The notes beneath the pieces were generated by a model that did not search any database, was not told the origin of the DNA, and saw only the letters and a list, made by a program, of their open reading frames with translations. Shown here piece after piece: positions 23,401 through 33,100 of a DNA stretch of 64,000 bases. The translations under genes and the position numbers were made by a program. The DNA is from Diadophis punctatus similis (lineage: Eukaryota; Chordata; Lepidosauria; Squamata; Dipsadidae): positions 241,136,677 to 241,200,676 of the forward strand of contig JALIGW010000002.1 of NCBI GenBank assembly GCA_023053685.1, in the 5' to 3' direction. Position 1 is the stretch's first letter, and every line of letters begins with the position of its first letter.

Positions 23401-26400
23401 GTGTTAATACCACTTTATAATGCCTTGGTAAGGCCACACTTGGAATATTGCATTCAGTTTTGGTCACCACAATGTAAAAAGGATGTTGAGACTCTAGAAA
23501 GAGTGCAGAGAAGAGCAACAAAGATGATTAGGGGACTGGAGGCTAAAACATATGAAGAACGGTTGCAGGAACTGGGTATGTCTAGTTTAATGATAAGAAG
23601 GACCAGGGGAGACATGATAGCAGTCTTCCAATATCTCAGGGGTTGCCACAAAGAAGAGGGAGTCAAACTATTCTCCAAAGCACCTGAGGGCAGGATAAGA
23701 AGCAATAGGTGGAAACTAAACAAGGAGAGAAGTAACTTAGAACTAAGGAGAAATTCCTGGACAGAACAATTAATCAGTGTAATAACGTGCCTCCAGAAGT
23801 TTGGATGCCCTAACACTGGAGGTTTTTAAGAAGATGTTGGATAACCATTTGTCTGAAACAGTATGGGGTTTCCTGCTTGAGCAGGGGTTGGGCTAGAAGG
23901 TCCTTCCAACTCTGTTATTGTGTTATATTATTAATTTGAAGATAGTGTCATTAATGATCCAGTCCAATCATACTAGGTCCCCTTGCAGGCACCACACTTG
24001 GAGAAGACGTTGCACAACATTTTTATCAGCTTTAGGCAAGGACAAAGAAGGTGAGGAAGGGGTCAAAAGATCTGCTTTTAACCTTGAGTAACGACAACAA
24101 GGAGGAGAACCATGTTGGTTTATAGGAGCTTAAAATCAAACAGTCTGGGAACATTTTTTCAGAATATACAAAATGTCTTGGTTGTAGAAGAAAGGATGCA
24201 AGGGTCTTCCAATAAGTAGAAGACGGATTACATCCCAGAGTCCTAAAGGAACTGGCAGAAGTCATTTCAGAACCACTGCACCACATCTTCCACAAATCCT
24301 GGAACACAGGGGAACTACCTGAGGACTGGAAAAGAGCTGACGTGGTCCCCATCTTCAAAAAAGGTAAAAAAACAGACCCAGGAAACTACAGACCAATCAG
24401 CCTAACATCAATACCTGGGAAAATACTGGAAAAAATAATTAAAAACCAGATCTCCCATCATCTAAAAACAAACCAAGTAATAACCAACAGCCAACACAGA
24501 TTTGTTAAGAACAAGTCATGCCAAACCAACCTCATTTCATTCTTCAACACTGTGACCAAATTAGTAGACCAGCGTAATGCAGTAGACATAATATACCTGG
24601 ACTTTAGCAAAGCATTTGACAAAGTAGACCACAACCTACTCCTTCATAAGCTAGAAAAAAGCGGGATAGACAGCTACACAACCAGATGGATTAACAATTG
24701 GCTGACCAACCGTACCCAGCGAGTAGTCCTCAATGGCTCTAAGTCCACATGGAGAGAAGTAAGCAGTGGGGTACCACAAGGTTCCGTCCTAGGCCCAGTA
24801 CTCTTCAATATCTTTATAAATGACCTAGATGAGGGAATAGCAGGAGAACTAACCAAATTTGCAGATGACACCAAGCTGGCAGGAGTAGCAAACACCCCAG
24901 AGGACAGACTCAAAATCCAGAGGGACCTCGACAGACTCGAACACTGGGCCCAAACCAATAAAATGAAATTTAACACAGAGAAAAGTAAAATTCTGCACCT
25001 AGGCAAGAAGAATCAAAAATACATATACAAACTAGGCGAAACCACACTCAATAGCAGCGATTGCGAAAGGGATCTCGGAGTCCTGGTAGACAGCCAACTA
25101 AATATGAGCCAGCAGTGTGCAGCAGCAGCCAAAAAGGCCAACACAGTCCTGAGCTGCATAAATAGAGGGATACAATCAAGGACCAGAGAGGTACTAGTAC
25201 CACTCTATAAAGCCTTGGTCAGACCACACCTAGAGTACTGCATCCAGTTTTGGTCACCACATTACAAAAAAGACATTGAAACTCTAGAGAAAGTGCAGAA
25301 GAGAGCAACCAGGATGATAAAGGGTGTGGAAAATAAAACATACAAAGAGCGGTTGCAGGAACTGAGCTTGGCCAGTCTAGCGAAGAGAAGGACCAGGGGT
25401 GACATGATAGCAGTGTTTCAATACTTGAGGGGATGCCACAGAGAGGAGGGGGTCAGGCTGTTCTCTATGGCACCAGAAAGCCAAACAAGGAATAATGGAT
25501 GGAAGCTGACCAAGGAGAGATTCAACCTGGAAGTGAGGAGAAACTTTCTGACAGTGAGAGCGATCAATCAGTGGAACAGCTTGCCAGCAGAGGTCGTGAG
25601 AGCCCCAACACTTGCGACCTTCAAGGAGAGACTGGACTGCCATCTGTCTCAAATGGTGTAGGAACTCCTGCTTGAGCAGGGGGTTGGACTAGATGACCTA
25701 CAAGGTCCCTTCCAACTCTAATAATAATAATGTTGTAAGATCTTAAACAACCAAGCTCAGAGAGCACCAAAAACCATGAAAAGGAATTTAATTTGATGGA
25801 TCCTTATTGGGGCCCCATACCTTCCATGGCTGCAGCCTTGGAGCCCCCAACCTCTCTTCTCCCTTCTTCCTTCTCCTCTGGGGTTTGGACACAGCATTTA
25901 AGGCATGGGCCAGAATCTTAATGACACTGTAGGTAGTGCCTGGATTTACAACCAGTATATTATTCCCGTTCTCTTGGGTCTCCAGTGACGCTTTCTGGGT
26001 GCATCTTCTCCGGCCTTTGACAGAAAATATGTGTTTTGAAACAGAACAATGAAAATACTCATCTTGAAATTCAGGTTTCACAAATAAATATATTTTATAG
26101 TCATCATCTTTTTGCCAACTTTTTTTCCACTGAAGAGGAAAGCTCCAAATACTATGGACATACTTGAGACGCCTGTCCTTTTTCATTAAATGTAATCCAA
26201 CCACTGTCACGATCCAGACTTTCCCTTCAATGGGTCCTGGCAAACCTTCAAGTGTTAAATGGAAAGGAAGAATTCTGTCAAAGGGGGACTCAAATTCCAT
26301 AAAGTGAACAAAGACATCGACTTGTTTCCACTTAGAGAGGGCATCCCTGAGGCGTGCTGTGTGTGCAGTCACTGAGAACTGTTGTGAAATAACAACACAA

Positions 26401-29400
26401 ATTCTATTCCTGACAAGCACAGGAGTAAAAGTCCTCATGAAATTCTCCCCCTTCTCTGTGTCTGGAGCAAAGAGACCAATCAGGGTCCATTCAAAATGGA
26501 GGAGCAGTTTGACAATTGCTGGGTACTGGAACCCTTCTGTGGGGAGCATTGCGTGGAAAAAAGGGAATTGACTTTTATCACTCAGAGCCTCTGAAGCAAT
26601 TCTCTGACTGATCTGAAAAAGCAATGAAGAATTCTGTGTTATATTTGGGGTTTATCAAGTCCAAAGTTTTAGCTTTTAATAAACTCAGTTTTTTTTCCTC
26701 ATGCACATATTAGAACAGTTTCTTGTTGATTAGTCAGTAGGCCATATCAAGATACAGACTATAAAACACAGAACATCAACAAGACCATATATAAAAATAG
26801 AATTTAAAACATTAAATAGAATAGAATAAGCATAAAGAATAAAAATAGTATTTCTTATCATCCCCAGAATTTGCTGCAATCAAATCACATAAGATTTCAG
26901 CTGAATTAATTTCCTCCAAAAAAAGGGCTATATTATATATAATTTCTGAATTCTGACCACACATGAAATACGTTGTTTTGATATTAGGATCCCAATAGGT
27001 TGTTTCTGTAAAGGGTCAATATTTGGGTCAATATTAAAAGGGGGTGAAATGACATTGTCATAGGTCTATACTACAGGCCAACCAACCAAACAGAGGAAGT
27101 AGATGAACTTTTTGCTAGTCAGCTAACTAAGGTATGTAGGAAGCACATCACAATAGTAATGGGGGATTTTAACTACCCTGACATCAACTGGGAGACAAAC
27201 TCTGCACCAAGTGGAAGAGCCAACAGGTTCCTAACAAACCTAGCAGACAACTTTGTTACCCAAAAAGTAGAGAAGGGAACAAGGGGATCAGCCATATTGG
27301 ACTTAATTCTCACTAACAGAGATGAAATGATAGAAGGTGTTGAAGCTACAGGAACCTTGGGGGCAAGTGATCATGCAAAATTGGAATTCAACATTATGCA
27401 AACACAAGCAGTAGAACAAAATCAAACTAGAGTCTTGGACTTTAAGAGAGCTAATTTCAATAAACTTAGAGAGAACTTGGGAAAGATTCCATGGATGAGA
27501 ATTCTCAAGGGGAAAACAACTCAAGAAGCTTGGGAAATTTTGAAAAGTGAGATTATAAAAGCCCAGTCTAGCACAATACCAATGAAGAAGAAAAATAATA
27601 GCTCTCAAAAGAAACCAACATGGCTGCATAAATTACCCTACTGACAAATTGAACGACAAAAAGGACAAGTATAAAAAGTGGAAAGAGGGGGAAATAACTA
27701 AGGCAGAATATCAGCAAATAGCCGGAGCCTGTAAAGATGAAGTGAGGAAAGCTAAGGCTTTCCAAGATAATTCCAATATCTCAGGGGTTGCCACAAAGAA
27801 GAGGGAGTCAAACTATTCTCCAAAGCACCTGAAGGTAGAACAAGAAGCAGTGGATGGAAACTAAACATGGAGAAAAGTAACTTAGAACTAAGGAGAAATT
27901 TCCTGATAGTTAGAACAATTAATCTGTGGAACAGCCTGCCTCCAGAAGTCGTGAATGTTCCAACACTGGAAGTTTTTAAGAAGATGTTGGATAACCATTT
28001 GTCTGAAGTAGTGTAGGGTTTCCTGCCTAGGCAGGGGGTTGGACTAGAAGACCTCCAAGGTCCCTTCCAACTCTGTTGTTGTTGTTGTTATTAATTATTA
28101 TTAATTATTATTATTATTAAAGTGCAGTCCAAGATATTGATCTCCCTCTATCTTATACAATTGACATTCAGAATAATAGATGTATTACATCTTCTATCTC
28201 TGGAGCTCCACAAATATAAGTATGTTCATTGTAAGGGATTTGGAAGATTCAATTCAATACTTGTCAATTTGGAAGCAGCTAATGCATTTCAATGTGCCAA
28301 CCTTACTGAGGATGGCTATGTCTTTCTTTGTTTTGAAAATCTTGGATTCTTTGTGCAGCATTTTTTTTAGTTTTTTCTCCAATTGTATAAAGACAGAGAG
28401 ACCACAGTTCCTAATATGATTTGTCAGTTCAAGAACTTTTTAATTGAAATTTATTTGTTCTAACAGATTTTTTGGACTCTGTCAGTTTCCATACTATTAA
28501 TTTTATAAAAAATAATTATATGTTCTAAATTTATAAATTGTATAAATTCCCAATTCAGCTCTGAAGGCAGCAGTTGAAGTCCTTTTATCCATTCTCAAGA
28601 TACTTCTCAGATGATGGGATCAAAATTGTTTTAGTAGTGGTAAATCACTAAATTCAGCTCAATATAAATGTATGGTGGTAAGATTGCCCTTTCATAATTT
28701 AATAATTCAGGCTAACAAAGCTATGTGATTTTTTTTAAAAAAAATAGTGCATTCACTTATGCCTTTGGTCTAAATGATCTCCTTTAATGTTGAGGGCGCC
28801 AAGATCCAGTCACAGAGAAAAATACCCCAGGTAAGGAAAGGTATGAACTTGCTCTATTGGCTCCTCACTGAATAGCCTTATATGGCAATAATGTCATTTC
28901 CCAAAGACCGTAACTTTTGACTGTTACTGATTAATCATCAAATAATATTTATGAGAGTAGGAACCAAATCCTCTTAACAGCATATGCAACCCATAATGTC
29001 ATATCTGCAGCACCCTTGTCTTGTCCTCTGGTAAGCATCAGTCCACTCCTCATGGCTCCATTGAGCCCAAATCATCCTCTCAAACAAATGAGCAAAGAAC
29101 ATGGAATAATTGGGATGGAAGGGATCTCGGAGATTTTCTAATCTGACTCTTTCCATTGATTAATTCTTCTTACTGTCAGTGCTTGTAGAGAGGGCGTTGA
29201 GTAGGGTCAACATTCTGAATTCCATTTTAAGGGCAAATCCATTTTTTCCATAGTATTTCTTTGTTTGTTGTGCCAAATGCTCTAAAGGCAGCAAACCATT
29301 ATTTCCTCTGATTGATATTTTTGATAGTTAGATGGTTCAAGACAACACAATTGTCAATACTGGGTCAAATCTGCCTAAAGATTGCTGGTTCTTCTACAAG

Positions 29401-29427
29401 GAATGCACTTTTCATTATTCAAGGGGA

Positions 29428-29499
<72 letters not shown>

Positions 29500-29696
29500 C
29501 AGAGACAGAGACAGAGACAGAGACAGAGACAGAGACAGAGACAGAGACAGAGACAGAGAGACAGAGACAGAGACAGAGACAGAGAGAGAGACAGAGAGAC
29601 AGAGAGACAGAGAGACAGAGAGACAGAGAGAGACAGAGAGACAGAGAGACAGAGAGACAGAGAGACAGAGAGACAGAGACAGAGAGACAGAGAGAC

Positions 29697-29745
<49 letters not shown>

Positions 29746-30095
29746 TGCATATTGTGTGTGTCACAATATCTGTTAGGGACCGCGGTGGAGAGCCTTCTCT
29801 GTGGGAGCTCCATCTCTCTGGAATCAACTTCCCCAAGAGATCCGGATTATCCCCACCCTACTGGCCTTCCGTAAAGCCGTTAAAACATGGCTCTTCCTAC
29901 AGGTGGGGTGAAATAGAGATCAATCCCCCATGTATGAATAATGATTTGTTTTAATTTTTGTAATTTTTTAACTATTATTATCGTTTTTATAAATTGTTCT
30001 TTCATTATGTTGTAAGCTGCCCTGAGTCCCACGGGAGTTGGGCAGCCTATAAGAACGATTAATAAATAAATAATAAATAAATAAATATGGGCCTG

Positions 30096-30179
<84 letters not shown>

Positions 30180-33100
30180 CACAATACCTATTAGAGATAT
30201 GGGCCTGGAATTGCTACGGTGCTTTTTATTCCCTTTTTTTAATCTATAGGACTTACCGTATTTTTCGGAGTATAAGACGCACCGGAGTATAAGACGCACC
30301 TCAATTTTGGGGCAGCAAAACAAGAAAAAAAGAATTCTGCCTCTGCCTACCAGCATCAGGATCAGTGGCATCCTCACTTCCACTCGGAGTTTGATAATGA
30401 GCAGCACAGAACTTTTTATCCATTTAAAACAAACCCTATCACCCTATGGGCATTTAACTGGAGTGGGTGGGGTGGGGTGGGGGATGATTTTCATGGGGGA
30501 GGAAGAGAGACTTGGCACGAAGGCTTCCTACCTATAGATGTAGGCATTGAAAGCCTGGCTTTCTCACAGCAATGTCTGATAGAGACGCAGCACTTCAGTC
30601 CTCCTGGATGCTGCCATCTCATAAACACATTGCTGGGCTTTGCCTGCCCCTTCTCCTCACAACCCAGGCAGAGGGCAGTCGGCTTCTTCTCCTGGCCCAG
30701 GAGATGGATCTGGCCAGGAGGAAAGGGAAAGTGAGTCTGCAGAGAAGGAGGAGGAGGGCGTGCAGCTCTGCAATGTGCATCGGGGAACTGGGATAGGAAA
30801 GCATTTTCGGGTGGCAGCACCGGCTGGAACTGCCTTCCGCCTGAAACACAACACACTTTTTTGGCTTCTACATGCCCAGTTGAAGATCGTGCTTCACCTG
30901 GACGGGGAAGTTGCTGACACCAGCGGGCACCAGCAGGTTGAGCGGAGCCGCCTGCACCATGGAGGAACCTCCCACCCCGTGCCTTCCCCCCTCCTCTGCC
31001 GCCGGCTGCTTCACCTTTCTCTGCATGTGGTGGGGAAGGGCTAGCTGCCAGGGGCGTGATCCGTGTAGTTCTCCGGTCAGGAAACTTTGTAATGGGAAGA
31101 GTGGGGGGGGAACCCCTCCAGCTGCGAAGCCTGCACTGGGAGACAGGAGCCGAAGCAGCCTTCTAAAAGCAAGGTTTTTGAAATCAGGGAGGAAAGCCAT
31201 TTGTTGCAATTCTGATTTCTGCTATCAGGACACAGGGCGCGAGGTTGTGGTTTCCACTGAATCACTGAAAGCGGGCAAAACAGGAGACATTCGCCTGGCA
31301 CGGTACTAGCGCTATAATGCACCCTGCGTCCCAATCGCAGAAATCGGAATTGCAACAATGGCAAAGCATCACCGTGGCTGGTTTACCCCACGAATTGCAC
31401 CACATGCACCTGGACAAACCTTCCATCTCACAAGCAGCATTGGCAGTAGTGGAGTTTTCATGAGAGCAATCAGTGAAATGGAAGTCAAACGGCTTTGGAA
31501 ATTGAGAGACGCGCCCGCTCCTAGCCTCGTCCAAACTTTCCTCTCCGATTCCAAAAACCTTGTTTTTGGAAGGCTGCTTCGGCTCCTGTTGTCCAGTGCT
31601 GGCTTCGCAGCTGGAGGGGTTTCCCCCCTCTACTCTTCCCATTACAAAGTTTCCTGGCCAGAGAACCCCTTGCAGCTGGCCTCCGAGGACTGCTTGATCA
31701 GGATTGGGGAGGATGGATCCCCGCATTCCACACTCTCTCCCCCCCACCCGGGCTCCCCTCCTAGCCCTTCCGCACCACGCATGGAGAAAGGCAAAGCAGC
31801 CAGCAGCGGGGGAGGGGAGGAAGGCATGGGGTGGGGGGTTCCTCCATGGCGCAGGCTCCACTCAACCTGCTGGTGCCCGCTAGTGCTGGCGGAGCCTTTG
31901 GTGCGAAGTCCCTCTTTTGCTCCCATGAAACTCATCCCCCACCCACCCACTCCAGTTAAATGCCCATAGGGTGATAGGGTTTATTTTAAACCTCTGAGTG
32001 GAAGTGAGGATCCCCGCCGCCTGGAACTGCCCGAAAATGCGATGCGCCAAGGCTGAAAACCTCCAACGGGTGGGGGCAGGCAAGTGGATGGGGCTACATT
32101 CGGTGTATAAGACGCACCCAAATTTTTACCCTCTTTTTGGGGGTAAAAAGGTGTGTCTTATACTCTGAAAAATACGGTATGTTCGACCCAAATGAGTATG
32201 GTAGATATTATTTATATGTGTGAATAAAGTTGCCAATAGAGAGATGTTTGGGATGTTTCTTGAATTGTTCAGCTGGTAGAAAATCCTCTCCATGGGCAAT
32301 GTTGTTTTTCAAACCTTTTATGATGAATTTGATCATGAGCATTTCAGGATAAAAAAATAATTAACAGGATGGCTAACATATTTGTAGTTTTATGTGAAAT
32401 TGTTAATTAATGTTAGTGGTTCTTACAGGTTCATAATACATAATGTTTTAGCAACAGTAGGAAAGATAATCCAGTAAGGCTCTGTTTATAAATCTGGGAT
32501 TTGTTCATGGTTGAGAATATCAGTGCTGCACTTTCCTATTGTACAGAAGACCATTTGATTGAACACAGAGCCTCTCCTCACCTTTACAAGTATGCAGCAG
32601 AAGACCTCTAAGCAATGAGGATGGGATCATGAGAAGATATGTCTCTTTTGATCCATGCTCTCCACTTCACTGTATATCCCAATCCCTAGTCATGACACTT
32701 ACAAATACCATGGTGAAAAGCAGTTCTTGAATTCCATGGAGAAGACATGGTTGGATCTATTGCTCACAAACCAACACCCCACTTACTTTACTAAACAGAG
32801 AAATGCAAAAACCTGTGGGACTTTGTAGAGGCCTGCTAATGTTGACATTTGGATGGAGATGTTCTCAAGAGCTCCATCCAGAAGAGCCAAGAGGTTGTCC
32901 TTCCTTCCACAGCTGTAGTTGGGAACATTGGCTTCTCCAGTAGAGAGTACGTCCAGCAAGGCATTTGACGTTCCAAGTGTGTTCGAATAGTTGTCATGGA
33001 TGTTGTAGCCAAGTGTGAGATTGAGCAGGAGCTGGTATTTTTTGTTAACCATTTCAATATTGAAAATCATTCTTTCTTTTTCATAAAGTAAGTTTCTGTA

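Noticed and set aside
29312..29954. Long frames in several phases (about 130-190 codons) over 29.3-29.95 kb
   Set aside because: They are translations of GA/GACA repeats, open in all frames on both strands; no gene.
30490..31970. GC-rich frames of 100-203 codons on both strands that look like candidate genes
   Set aside because: They lie within the fold-back element; left-half and right-half frames are complements of each other and contain no domain, signal peptide or splice structure.
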